Source: Siphonodentalium dalli (Eukaryota > Mollusca > Scaphopoda > Gadilida > Siphonodentaliidae). From it: DNA of 64,000 nt. The stretch covers positions 246,733,827-246,797,826 of the forward strand of contig CP136064.1 in assembly GCA_032622095.1 (NCBI GenBank). Direction: 5' to 3'. A program made the position numbers and the translations under genes. The notes beneath the pieces were generated by a model. That model saw only the letters and a list, made by a program, of their open reading frames with translations, was not told the DNA's origin and did no database searches. Of the stretch, positions 35,801 through 45,890 are shown piece after piece. Within the stretch, counting starts at the first letter, position 1. Each line of letters begins with the position of its first letter.

Positions 35801-36473
35801 TAACTTTATAATCATTCCCATATTTGTTATTTTCATAAATTTTATATCCAAATAGCTGGACAACGGTGCCATTGTTATAAACGAATTACACGCAGTGACT
35901 ATTATTGGCGCAATCATTGTCATAATGTTTATACTCAATAATGCGTCCCAAATAAAGTAGTAAATATTTACATTTGTGCGTAGTTCAAATGTTGTGTTCT
36001 CTGAAATGGTACATTCGATGTGGTTGGAATTTTCGACAATCTTTGTTCCTTGCTACATTCTTCCACTGGGGATAGTGTTTGGATACTAACTGATTTTATT
36101 CAATGAAATAAGTCCTCTTGGCTGCTATACGTCAGTACTGTGTACGGACGTAAAATGTCACGCTGTGTGCTATATGTCCGTACTTACGGACTTACTTCAT
36201 CACACTAGCGCTCAACTGGAACTCAGAGATTGGTATTTCGGAACAACTGCATCTCGAAGTTTTAAATGTTAGTGTATGATGTTCCACGATTGTGAATGAT
36301 AATAGCCATTCAACTGAGTCAGTTTCATGGTTTTTGTGATATTCCCATTATATTTTTCCACAGGAAAATGGCGATAACGTCAATGGCCCAGCACACGAAT
36401 TCATAACGTCATTAGCAGAGAAGACATAAAGTTAATTTAGTTAAATCATCAGCTTGTTTCAAAACATTCATTA
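35801..36473. other. Non-coding stretch
   Basis: Nothing recognised apart from short GTACGGAC repeats near 36140-36190. Confidence 0.35.
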
Positions 36474-36537
36474 ACCCTAAGTCTCTTTCTCTACTAAATA
36501 CTCATCGATGAGTAGTTCTCTTAGGAAAATTCGATGT
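36474..36537. mobile_element. Family I TTAA-type element, left end only
   Basis: TTAACCCTAAGTCTCTTTCT, then ACTAAATACTCATCGATGAG, matches the left end of the copy at 49776. The rest is displaced by the LINE fragment. Confidence 0.6.
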
Positions 36538-36542
36538 TGTGA

Positions 36543-36629
36543 CTCTTTGTCAGCTTTCAAGCGAGAACTGAAAACACACCTTTTCCGTCTGTGCTTCAAA
36601 TTGCAACAGACAAATAAAAAACAGTAGTG
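36543..36629 (+). pseudogene. Non-LTR reverse transcriptase C-terminus (short fragment)
   Basis: An open frame encodes DSLSAFKRELKTHLFRLCF and ends KKQ-stop. The SL-xx-FKRxLKTHLF pattern is common at the extreme C-terminus of non-LTR retrotransposon ORF2 proteins. Only the last 28 or so codons remain. Confidence 0.65.
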
Positions 36630-36736
36630 TTAGCGAGTAGCCTTGGTCAGCTAGGGTGTTCCAGGCTATACCAGGTGAAAGCTAATGTCATGCGCATTCT
36701 TATTCCAAGAAGCATTAAATGACCTGGAATCACAAC

Positions 36737-37903
36737 TAGGGCTTCACGGTTTTTCGGTATTTAGTCATACCGCGGTTTTGTTTTTAATACCGTGTAGTCG
36801 GTATTGGATTTCTTGAATAGTCGGTATACCGCTGCACACTATATTTTCTTTTTTAGTCGGTTTTACGACAGCAAATGTCGATAAAATACATATTCTGAGG
36901 CACTAAAGTGTACCTGTAAGTTATGAACGAAAGCGAGAACTAGCGAGATGAAACGAGAACTAGCGACTGTAGCGAGACGAGACAACGAGCCATTGTTGTA
37001 CGCTGATGGATGCGTGTTTATAGTCGTCTCATATGCACTTCAAATTAGTGTACACAAAGCAATAATTAGACTAGTTCGCCATCCATACAATTACGAAATG
37101 TAAACTATACTCTCACAATTGTTTTCGTGCTAATGTTTATCCACTATCGAGACACCATGGATAAATACCATTGCTTGGGGACCTTTTTAGTATAATCTGG
37201 ACTTAAATCCCCCCCCCCCCATGGTATAAATGGAAAAGTTAAAATCACCGCCTGTGACTGAAACTAAACACGTAGATTTAATTTCAAAATCAAACACAAC
37301 ATCACCAGTTTGGATTCAGTATAGAGACTATCGACCAGGAAATAGACGACTATATCTCCGCTCGGCATGCCGAAAGTGACGACAATCCATTGGAGTGGTG
37401 GAAAATAAACTGCAAATCGTTTCCGACATTAGCCGAATTTGCATGGAAATATCTTTGTATATGTGCCACAAGTGTGCCTTCTGAGCGCTTATTGAGTAAA
37501 TCTGGACAAATGGCTGCACCGAAGCGTTCATGCCTGAAACCTGAAAAGGTTAACATGTTGTCCTTTCTCGCGGCAAATATGTAATTTACTGTTCAATATT
37601 GTGCTTTGTTGTGAAATAAAAATTGTGAACTAATTACTTGTTTGTTTTATATTTTCGCATAAGCGACGTCAGTAGTACCCCACACATTGTTAAGATCACA
37701 AGCGACTTACATTACGTTGTCCTCTTTTCGCGTGTCCGCGTGACACTGCATTCACATGTGAATATTGAATTGTGTACTGCATGTTCCGAAGGATCTTAAC
37801 TAGCAAAATTTTTGGACATTATTCTTGACGGTTTTTAGTCATACCGCGGTATTGATTTCAATACCGTAGTCGGTATTGTGAAGGTGAATACCGTGAAGCT
37901 CTA
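36737..37903 (+). mobile_element. hAT element with transposase remnant, 8-bp TSD ATCACAAC
   Basis: A perfect ATCACAAC lies at 36729-36736 and 37904-37911. Termini are TAGGGCTTCACGGT and its near complement ACCGTGAAGCTCTA. Subterminal repeats of TAGTCATACCGCGG and CGGTATT lie at both ends. At 1167 bp it is too short for a full transposase gene, but it keeps the exon for the C-terminal dimerisation domain. It is probably an internally deleted copy of an autonomous element. Confidence 0.92.
37319..37584 (+). pseudogene. hAT transposase C-terminal dimerisation domain (exon remnant)
   Basis: About 88 codons end in TAA/TAG context at 37582-37584. The sequence reads IDQEIDDYI, then NPLEWWKIN, FPTLAEFAWKYL, ATSVPSERLLS and finally EKVNMLSFLAANM. 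This is the hAT/ZBED-type dimerisation domain: the W-W pair, the FP-LA-A-KYL helix and the P-SER-S motif are diagnostic. It is intact, but the N-terminal BED zinc finger and RNase H-like catalytic core are absent from the element. TTGGATTCAG at 37310-37319 may be its 3' splice site. It cannot catalyse transposition alone. Confidence 0.9.
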
Positions 37904-38287
37904 ATCACAACCGAAGATGAAGTCCCGTAAGCACGTTAGCGAGTAGCCTTGGTCAGCTAGGGTGTTCCAGGCTATACCAGGTGAAAGCTAACGTCATGCG
38001 CATCAACCAAGGAAAACACCAGCTGAACTTAACTCGTGTACATATGTGTTTGATAACTGTTTTTTATTTATATCTTAAAATACCCACACAAAAAAAAACA
38101 AAAACAAAAAAATACTAATGCAAATACTCTTTGTTGATAATATTCTATCTTTTATACTGTTTGGATCACTAATTAAGCACCTATATCTCATCAATATTTT
38201 TCGTTTCAATTTTACTCGTTCCCGATCTTTCCCCATTTTACCCCTTTTCATGTTATTTTTAGCTTGTTACCCATTCGCCATTTTACC

Positions 38288-39622
38288 CCCTTTTTATGTT
38301 TACCCATACCATGTATGGTAAACATAGTGTCGTTGTCCGGATTGACCACTCGTCGTTCGTCCGTCCGTCCGTCCGTCTGTCCGTCCGTCTGTCCGTCCGT
38401 CCGTCTGTCCGTCCGTAGACACTTTACGTGTAATGCGATAACTCAAACATTTTCTACCTTATCAAAACCAAATTTTGTATATGGGGTTTTCAGCCCAAAA
38501 TACAGATCGAGTTCGAATATGGGTTTGATCCGACTTTTTTTTACAGAGTTATGGAACTTTTTCGACTTAGAATTCACGCATTCTGCCATAACTCAAACAT
38601 TTTTTATCTGATCAGAACCAAATTTGGTATGTGAGTTTCTCGGCCCAAAATACAGACCGAGTTCGAATATGGGTTTGATCCGAGTTTTTTTTACAGAGTT
38701 ATGGCCCTTTTTTGACTTAGAATTCATTAATTCTGCCATAACTCAAACATTTTTTATCTGATTGTAACCAAATATGGTATATGAGGTTCTCAGACCAACA
38801 TACTGATTGAGTTCGAATATGGGTTTGATCGGATGTTTTTTAATGGAGTTATGGTCCTTTGACATATAGTTCACACATACTTCGATAAAGCAACCATTTT
38901 TCATCTGATAGGAGCCAAATTTGGTATATGAGTTTCTCAACTCAAAATACAGAACGAGTTTGAATATGGGTTAGATCCAATTTGTTATACCAGAGATATG
39001 GCCCTTTTTCAACTAAGAATTATCCAATTATAACCCAAGTAACTTACAATTAATGAATACCTCAGCCTCACAGCTTCTCTGTGAGAGAGATACAAAGACA
39101 TGGTTTATTGAGAGTTATGTATAAGAGACACAAATTAGTGAATTATTGGATAAATTGATTTAGCTATCTTATTAACCACAACTTAATGTGAATTTATTTA
39201 ACTAGACCAATGGAGCTCTCTAAGTCCTTGGATGATGGGACTACATTGGATCAAACAGGGCAGAGATAGGTGATTTAACCCCTTCTACCCATTCCATGTC
39301 TTTTAACCTTTTCCATTAAATAAATAATTATATTATTTTGATATCTCACATGGCAATTTGCAACAACATGAATAGAACTGCTTATACTATGATAGTGGTG
39401 ACAGGCTCTAGAGTTTAGACGTTATATTAACCCTTCTATATTGACTCATACATTCCAATAATTTGTGTTATTACTGGTTATTATGTACATTTGCCATATA
39501 CTACTTCATATCATAACAGTATACTCTATAATTCAACATTAAAAGATTATGATTCTGATTATAACAATTTACTATCGCCAAGGGATGGGTTAAACATCTG
39601 CCGATCGTGATCGGCCTCTCGT
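38288..39622 (+). mobile_element. E-i modular element, copy 2
   Basis: 5' hairpin TGTTTACCCATACCATGTAT then GGTAAACA, followed by GTGTCGTTGTCCGGATTGAC and a (TCCG)n run (38357-38415). Four monomers of about 130-150 bp follow, each with AACCAAATTTGGTAT, GAGTTCGAATATGGGTTTGA and AGAGTTATGG. It ends at CCGATCGTGATCGG-CCTCTCGTT. It is inserted in a T-rich part of the LINE 3' UTR. Confidence 0.8.
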
Positions 39623-40039
39623 TTTTCGCTGTTAGCATTTTTTAGCATGTTACCACCCCCAATTTACCAGTAATTTTTTATTATTTTTTCGATTTGTAAT
39701 TTTATGCGCTTTTGTATTTCTTCGTAACGTCTCACTTATAGTTCTACATTTTTGTTGATGTCCATAATTATGTCTTATATTTGCAATTGTATTTTATGTT
39801 TAACATGTCAAGCGTTTTAGAGCACTTCGGTGGATTTTACGCTAAACAAAACTGTTATTTATTTATTTATTTATATTGCCTTTACTGCGGTTGAGAATTA
39901 GGTTAAGTTTGGGTATTTTCTAGTTAGGTTCTTAGTATATAATTTTATCCATTCGCTATTTACTATTATTTTAGGATGTGTGCCATGTTTGTATTGTAAG
40001 CGCATTGAAACTAATATATTGTATAATGCGCTCTAAATG

Positions 40040-40073
<34 letters not shown>

Positions 40074-40078
40074 TGTTC

Positions 40079-40841
40079 ATTTAATAAGTCAGGGTTACCG
40101 GTAATGGACAAGCTACTGGACATTTGTAAACTAGATGGTCAAGGTTGTAGGCCGAGTGTCGAATGTATGTTGTGAGTCCATTAACCGACTTAAAACATAG
40201 CTTTATAATATACAAGGAGAAATTACATTTATACAGATAGATTCTGATAAATATCGATAAATGAGACATTTACAAATGTTTTTCTGGAAAAAAATAGTCC
40301 TTGACTGACAACAAAACCACGTTCATTGACACGGCTCAATTGAGTGGAAATTGAATTGAATTTTGACATGAACACAATATGCACAATACCATGCGATACA
40401 CCTTTGTTCAAACATGATAAAATATGCTGTACATAGGATAGTATATATACGTAATATCTATTGTCAACGCAATTACATGCATCTGTATGTTGGGCACGTA
40501 TGAATTTTAGGATATTCAATTGACTCAAATCTCATAGTTGTTTCCAGAAGGCCGGGCCGTGACTGTATTAGTGTAGTCTTGAATGTTCAGTTTGATAGAT
40601 ACCCACTGGAATATGTAATTTAGCAGGATGCCTTTACTTACTTGGAAATGGATTATGTTGGGAATGTAGGCACTATGCAGATGTTTGTTATTGTGAGCTG
40701 GTGCAAGACCCGAATTATTTCTCTGATAGAGGTCCCTGTGGGAGCTCGTTGTGCATAAATTGTGAGACATGACCATTCTAGATTACGAATGTCGACTTGT
40801 GGTATAATAGATGTGGTATAACGTGCCCACTCGGAGAAATA
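40079..40841. other. Non-coding stretch
   Basis: No exon or repeat recognised. Confidence 0.35.
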
Positions 40842-41050
40842 CAGTAATGCCCTAAATAATCGACTTCTTAACCACAGAAGAATTATGGGCAATTTTTCAG
40901 GATTTAGTCGGAAATATGGCTTGTTGCCATTCATCGAAATGCTCTCACTGAGCCGATGAATGGCAACAAGCCATATTTCCGACTAAATCCTAAATAATTA
41001 CCCATAATTCTGATGTGGTTAAGGAGTCGATTATTTAGGGCATTATACTG
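40842..41050. mobile_element. Family A palindromic element, copy 10
   Basis: TA-flanked, with arms near perfect. The left arm has CACAGAAGAATT where the right has AATTCTGATGTG, so this copy shows asymmetric mutations. Confidence 0.85.
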
Positions 41051-41094
41051 TAGAAGGTTGATGTAGAACAAAGGAACTGGGTTTTAAATTCAAC

Positions 41095-41268
41095 AAATGA
41101 CCACAACATTTCTCTTCAATAAATAGGACTCCTTCTGTACTTGTATTATCTGTCATCTGCTTATTTTTCCTGAACATCCCTCCAGATGAATGATGGAACA
41201 TTCCAGTGTATACTTTTATAACTGAGTAGGAGAATCCATTTAGTATAGAAAGGGTTGAAATTAGTTGA
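41095..41268. mobile_element. Family I TTAA-type element, partial copy
   Basis: It shares GGACTCCTTCTGTACTTG, CCTCCAGATGAATGATGGAA and GGAGAATCCATTTAGTATAG, with an AAAGGGTTGA right end, with 49776-50008. The left end is lost. Confidence 0.65.
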
Positions 41269-41322
41269 AGTTAAGTCCTGAAATCCTGATTCATTTATTT
41301 GTAACCTTCATTGTAATATTAA

Positions 41323-41560
41323 CCCTTCCATGACTGGAGCTTCCTGTATTTTTGCGAAAAACCTATGCCAATGCATTCTCTTATATATGTGAGCCTCACA
41401 TATATAAGAGAATGCATTGGCCTAGCTGACAATATTTACCTTGACTTTATAAGCTAGTGCATTCTCTTATATATGCGATGCTCCCTATAGAAGACTTAAG
41501 AGAATCCACTGGCACAGCATCTTTAATGCTGCACCAGCATAGCTCCCATGATGAAAGGGA
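41323..41560. mobile_element. Family B3 TTAA-type element
   Basis: TTAA at 41319-41322; right flank TCAA. Left end CCCTTCCATGACTGGAGCTT; right side CACCAGCATAGCTCCCATGA then AAAGGG. It holds two hairpins on GCATTCTCTTATATATG. Confidence 0.75.
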
Positions 41561-41834
41561 TCAAGTATTCATAGAGGTGGATTCCATTATGTCGTGTCTT
41601 ATGTATTTGCATCTTCCTTTGACAGCAGTAGTAACTGATATTCATTAATTAGCGCGATGTGTTCATTTGATGGGAACCTAGCAGGTGTTGCCAGGTAGTG
41701 ATTGTACAAAATTACCAACTAAATTGCACCCTGTCATACATGCATCGTTATCTTATCATCAGACAGGACCTCATAGACCCCGGATCAATGCAATTTGTTA
41801 TCGAGACAAGATGAAACTTGCTGCTGGGATACTA

Positions 41835-42113
41835 CAGTAATGCCCTAAATAATCGACTCCTTAACCACAGCAGAATTATGGGTAATTTTTCAGGATTTAG
41901 TCGGAAATATGGCTTGTTGCCATATATCGGAAAGCTCTCCTGCTGTGGTTAAGGGGTCGGGTCGATTATTTAGAGCATTACTGTAGATTATAATATATCA
42001 TTATGTTCATAAGATATTCCAATGAATGGCAACAAGCCATATTTCCGACTAAATCCTCAAAAATTACCCATAATTCTGCTGTGGTTAAGGAGTCAATTAT
42101 TTAGGGTATTACT
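41835..42113. mobile_element. Family A element, copy 11 (deleted form plus detached right arm)
   Basis: 41835-41983 is a deleted copy in which the centre joins directly to CTGCTGTGGTTAAGGGGTCG. It is followed by 34 bp (TAGATTATAATATATCATTA...) and then a normal right arm ending 42113. The same deleted copy with the same 34-bp flank occurs at 59031-59212. Confidence 0.8.
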
Positions 42114-42138
42114 GTATATGCCTACATTCATATCACAA

Positions 42139-42960
42139 ATAAATGTATCATATCTTTTACATATCTCTTAAAGGGGCTCAAGGCATTTGATGTTGTTTCA
42201 TGCGAAATAACATAAAAGTCTGTAAAACAACTTTCATCATCAACAAATACATGAAACAATATATCGACTTGGTTCTTATTTTTATTATTAATAACTCTCA
42301 AATAATGAGGTTTCGCATGTCAAAGCCATTGTTATGTAAACATTACTGTTACAGTGAAATTACCGCCAAAAGTCCAATTAGTTCAATATGATACCAAAGT
42401 TTAATAAAGAATTTGACGGCAAACATTGGAAGAGGTCAAAGCATTGAAAAATATTCTGAAATACATATTCAGACTGATTGGTTACGTAGGTTCCTGCACA
42501 GACTAGCTCAAAATGAATTATTCGTTATAATTTGTTTTTTTGCTGACTAAATATGATCAATAGAGCTTCCTATAAATGTATCATATCTTGTACATATCTC
42601 TTAAAGGGGCTCAAGGCATTTGATGTTGTTTCATGCAAAATAACATAAAAGTCTGTAAAATAACTTTCATCATCAACAAATACATGAAACAATATATCGA
42701 CTTGGTTCTTATTTTTATTATTAATAACTCTCAAATAATGAGGTTTCGCATGTCAAAGCCATTGTTATGTAAACATTACTGTTACAGTGAAATTACCGAC
42801 AAAAATCCAATTAGTTCAATATGATACCAAAGTTCTGAAATACATATTCAGACTGATTGGTTACGTAGGCTCCTGCACAGACTAGCTCAAAATGAATAAT
42901 TCGTTATTATTCGTTTTTAATAGTTTTTTGCTGACTAAATATGATCAATAGAGTTTCCTA
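42139..42960. repeat. Tandem duplication (433 + 389 bp)
   Basis: Units 42139-42571 and 42572-42960 are nearly identical, from ATAAATGTATCATATCTT to GATCAATAGAG-TTCCTA. The second unit lacks about 50 bp present in the first around 42403-42452. The duplication ends 73 bp before the FAM126 exon. The 63-codon frame found in both units is retained only because the DNA is nearly identical. Confidence 0.88.
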
Positions 42961-43033
42961 TTGTCGATGGTATATAATATATTATTGATTATACAATAGT
43001 ATTCTAATATTTTATTGGTCGGTATCGTTTCAG

Positions 43034-43078
43034 AGTTGTGGTGGTGTGGAAGCCCTGCTGATAGGAATATATAATCTG
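43034..43078 (+). CDS. FAM126A/B-like: FAM126 (hyccin) homologue, 45-bp internal coding exon
   Basis: This micro-exon encodes 15 residues, SCGGVEALLIGIYNL. It continues the alignment from the exon at 10650-10784 without gap or overlap: the hyccin family has the pattern G-x-x-EALLLGxYNL directly after the poorly conserved loop that ends the previous exon. The acceptor is TATCGTTTCAG ending 43033 and the donor GTAAGT from 43079. It is phase 0 at both ends, so it could be skipped without shifting the frame. The following residues of the family, roughly EIVDKxG onward, were not found downstream, so the next exon is probably outside the window. The same strand and phase as the earlier exon argue strongly for one gene. 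Confidence 0.88.
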
Positions 43079-43319
43079 GTAAGTCTGAGATACAGTCCTC
43101 GAAATTGGCTCGGCAATAAGCAATGTTCTGAGAAATGCCATGGCAACATTTGGCAACATTAAATTTGCTGTGGGACATTTTTCCTAATATCGAGTGCTGG
43201 TGTTACCTGTGTTATACTTCTAATTGTGGAAGAAAGTGTAATGTCTATATCACCGGTGGGCTTCCAAATTGTTGTTTGGCGATTTGGCGAGAAAGCACTT
43301 TTTTTCATATTTAGTTGTT

Positions 43320-43416
43320 AGGTATTTTGGTGATGCTAGACTGCTGTGCATGGTAGCGTCACTAAATTCACCCACTGGGGACCTCATTCTGCAAATGCCA
43401 GACACACTATTTCCAG
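43320..43416. mobile_element. Family C element, fragment
   Basis: The right portion only: TTTTGGTGATGCTAGACTGC, ACTAAATTCACCCACTGGGG and GCCAGACACACTATTTCC. The left end is absent. Confidence 0.7.
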
Positions 43417-43432
43417 ACTTGGACACTAATTA

Positions 43433-43538
43433 CAGTAATGCCCTTAATAATCGACTGCTTTAATCACAGCAGAATTATGGGTAACTTTTCAGGATTTAGT
43501 CGGAAATATGGCTTGTTGCCATTCATCGGTAAGCTCTC
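43433..43538. mobile_element. Family A element, copy 12 (one arm only)
   Basis: Left arm from CAGTAATGCCCTTAATAATC to AAGCTCTC. The sequence then passes directly into a B3 fragment, so the right arm is lost. Confidence 0.8.
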
Positions 43539-43700
43539 ACTGGTGCAGCATTAAATATCCTGTGCCAGTGCATTCTCTTTTATATGCGAGGCTCCCTACA
43601 GGAACCTCACATATATAAGAGAATGCACTGATGTACACGGTCAAGGTAAATACACTGGCATAGGGTTTTCGCAACGGTTTTCGCAACTGTCCCTCATGCC
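43539..43700 (-). mobile_element. Family B3 element, reverse-oriented and truncated
   Basis: It reads TGGTGCAGCATTAAATATCC, GTGCCAGTGCATTCTCTTTT, then GTTTTCGCAAC, which is the B3 order on the minus strand. Both termini are missing. Confidence 0.65.
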
Positions 43701-43879
43701 CTATACCAATGGATAGAATGGCAAGAAATACCTCATACATGTATATCAGCTAAAATAGTAGCTTAATATGAGCTCAGTCCTGGAAAGTTCCAATCTCTAC
43801 CAGAGCGCACCAGTCGTGCTTCCTTTCTGACTCTGTAACCGGCTGCGTACTAGTCAGCCGTTTCTATATTTAGCGCGGG

Positions 43880-44362
43880 ATTTTCCAAAAACAGATCGCC
43901 CCAGAGTTAAATTTCCTATGTGCTTTGAGAACAATTCCCGCACTAAAAACTTAATGACAGAGTGGAGGATCAGGGCGGTAGTTTTGTTGACGATTTTCGC
44001 AAGCAACTGATCAAAATTGTACAAATTAGAACTCTTGTGTCTAACTCGCCATGCGTGTTGTCAATGTTGTCATCCATGTGCGTTTAGACTTTTGTGTTGA
44101 TAAAATAATCTGAGAACCAAATCACACCGTTTCGAAATATAGTTCTCTGATTATGATGGGACTTTGCAAACTTAAGGTACTAAACCACACAAATTTTGTT
44201 CGATCTTTTGTGTGCTTACGGTAATAAGAGCAGCATTTTGCTCTGCTCGCTTAATATATATTTTAATATCGTGGAAGTCCACCAAATGTGGGTGAAATGT
44301 CGCCGGTAGCAGCGGTCTTACCAATTCATCAAGGGGGGTAAACCCTGCATGGAGTTTGGGAA
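43880..44362. repeat. Family F interspersed repeat, copy 2
   Basis: It aligns with 6380-7215 without that copy's minisatellite, family A and family C insertions, so it serves as the uninterrupted reference. It ends near GTAAACCCTGCATGGAGTTT. Confidence 0.7.
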
Positions 44363-44372
44363 AGTGCTTTAA

Positions 44373-44594
44373 CCCTTCCACGTCTGGAGCTTCCTGAAAT
44401 ATTTCAAAAACTCTGTGCCATAGGGAGCCTCACATATATAAGAGAATACATTGGCCTAACAATATTTACCTTGACCTTGCAAGCCAGTACATTCTCTTTA
44501 TACGAGGCTCCCTATTGGTGACTCGCATATATAAGATAATGCACTGGCACATGATATTTATTACTGCACCAGCGCTGCTCCCATCATGAAAGGG
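44373..44594. mobile_element. Family B3 TTAA-type element
   Basis: TTAA at 44369-44372 and 44595-44598. Left end CCCTTCCACGTCTGGAGCTT; right end CTCCCATCATGAAAGGG. Its hairpins are shortened (the first keeps only ATAGGGAGCC, then TCACATATATAAGAGAAT). It shares its right TTAA with the next element. Confidence 0.8.
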
Positions 44595-44598
44595 TTAA

Positions 44599-45500
44599 CC
44601 CTTTGAACCCGAGAGATCGGAATACCGGTCCAATCCTTATATTCCTATATCCCGGGAGACCGGAATTCCGGTCCGGAAATCATACGATATTTGACAAGAA
44701 ATTACAGCACAATAAATGCACATATCAACCAGAGTTGAACTTCTTCTTTGCACACATGCGTCACCTGTTTACCCATGTGACTTTGACAGACACTGATGAC
44801 AGAGGGTCTGTTTCTTCGCACATGCGCAGATGCCTATTTTGAGAAAAAATAACTTTCATCGTCGGAAAATGGGAAGTATTTCGTTAGAAATTTCGCGATC
44901 AAAGCATAAATTGATTAAAATAATGTTTCTACTTTGCACATATGAGTCACAAGTATGTTCATACCTTGTTTTTAGCAGCCAACTTGGTGACAGGGGGGAG
45001 CTGTTTCTTCGCGCATGCACAGAGGTGCATTTTGAGAAACGCCTTTTATCATAGGGAAAGGATAAGAATTTCGTTATAAATATATAGCGCGACCAAAGGG
45101 AGCTGCAATATCTACATGTATATTGAACTTGGAATAGACTGTCTCGTTGAAATACCTTGACACATTTCACCAAACACTAGTTCAGTCAGCATAGTAGATT
45201 GCCATATACAGTAATGCCCTAAGTAATTGACTCCTTAAACACATCAGAATTATGGGTAACTTTTCAGAGCTTTCCGATGAATGGCAACAAGCCATATTTC
45301 CGACTAAATCCTGAAAAGTTACCCATAATTCTGATGTGTTTAAGGAGTCAATTACTTAGGGTATTACTGTAGTTGAGCTTGTATACATGTATATACATCC
45401 CTGTTAAGAGCATTATGAGTTATGTCATCGGAAACACTATATAACAGCAGGCGCCTCGGGTGTGGACCATTTAACGATCAGGACGTCAGGGTTCAAAGGG
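44599..45500. mobile_element. Family B4 TTAA-type element
   Basis: TTAA at 44595-44598 and 45501-45504. Ends are CCCTTTGAACCCGAG and a complementary CAGGGTTCAAAGGG. Near the left end lies a palindromic run, ACCGGAATTCCGGT. The interior holds two diverged tandem units of about 185 bp (TTCTTCGCACATGCGCAGAT / TTCTTCGCGCATGCACAGAG). A family A element is nested at 45209. Confidence 0.78.
45209..45369. mobile_element. Family A palindromic element, copy 13
   Basis: TA-flanked. The left arm AATTGACTCCTTAAACACATC and right arm GATGTGTTTAAGGAGTCAATT are exact complements, although both differ from the family consensus (AATCGACTCCTTAACCACAGC) at three or more positions. The inner part of the arms is deleted on the left. 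Confidence 0.88.
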
Positions 45501-45576
45501 TTAATATGTTGTATGATTACACAAATTTAGCCTTTATTCTAACGCGACTGAAAAAGTGTCCTTTTCCAGTACCCCC

Positions 45577-45890
45577 TTGCTTCTGTTGACCCTGGATATA
45601 ACATGGGGTAGCTCAGCTGGGTAGGTTATAGACTACATTGAACAATAAAACAAAACATCAAACCAAAGATAGTGGTTGACTTATATTCCCTGCACTTACA
45701 TTCAATATTTATTTTTAAATAAAAAAAAATAAAAAAACTTACTGTACCTATCCCACTTTAAAATTTTTTTATGAAAATCTATTAATTTATTGTTGTATCA
45801 TTTTTGCATTCACTTTGTAGTGAAAATTTATAATATGTGGTAATATTGATAAAAGTTCCTTGGTATATCCAGGGTTGATAAAGGTTCAAT
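45577..45890. repeat. Possible small TIR element
   Basis: CTGTTGACCCTGGATATAAC near 45580 is complementary to GGTATATCCAGGGTTGATAA near 45860. The 250 bp between is A/T-rich. No target duplication is clear. Confidence 0.4.

Larger units (their letters stand above)
36540..40078 (+). mobile_element. 5'-truncated non-LTR retrotransposon, 3' end, split by two later elements
   Basis: It begins inside the reverse transcriptase ORF, with a frame ending at TAG 36627. A long 3' UTR follows, containing a tandemly repeated block (36628-36700 and 37932-38004, with a hAT between). It ends in a stem-loop (GCGCATTG...AATGCGC at 40000-40033) and an (ATA)n/(TAA)n tail at 40044-40073, the usual 3' end of such LINEs. 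A hAT (36737-37903) and an E-i element (38288-39622) interrupt it. Confidence 0.75.
10785..43033 (+). other. 32.2-kb intron of the FAM126 homologue
   Basis: The donor is GTGAGTATAT at 10785 and the acceptor is GTATCGTTTCAG ending at 43033. Both flanking exons are in phase 0, and joined they align with hyccin without a gap, so no intervening exon is needed. The intron is filled with nested mobile elements, which account for much of its size. Interior elements are listed separately. Confidence 0.8.

Noticed and set aside
40044-40075. CRISPR-like or regulatory short repeat
   Set aside because: It is the simple (ATA)n/(TAA)n tail of a LINE; no CRISPR array exists in this eukaryotic window.
42200-42824. 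Two near-identical 63-codon frames
   Set aside because: Conservation is explained by a recent tandem DNA duplication and extends equally outside the frame.
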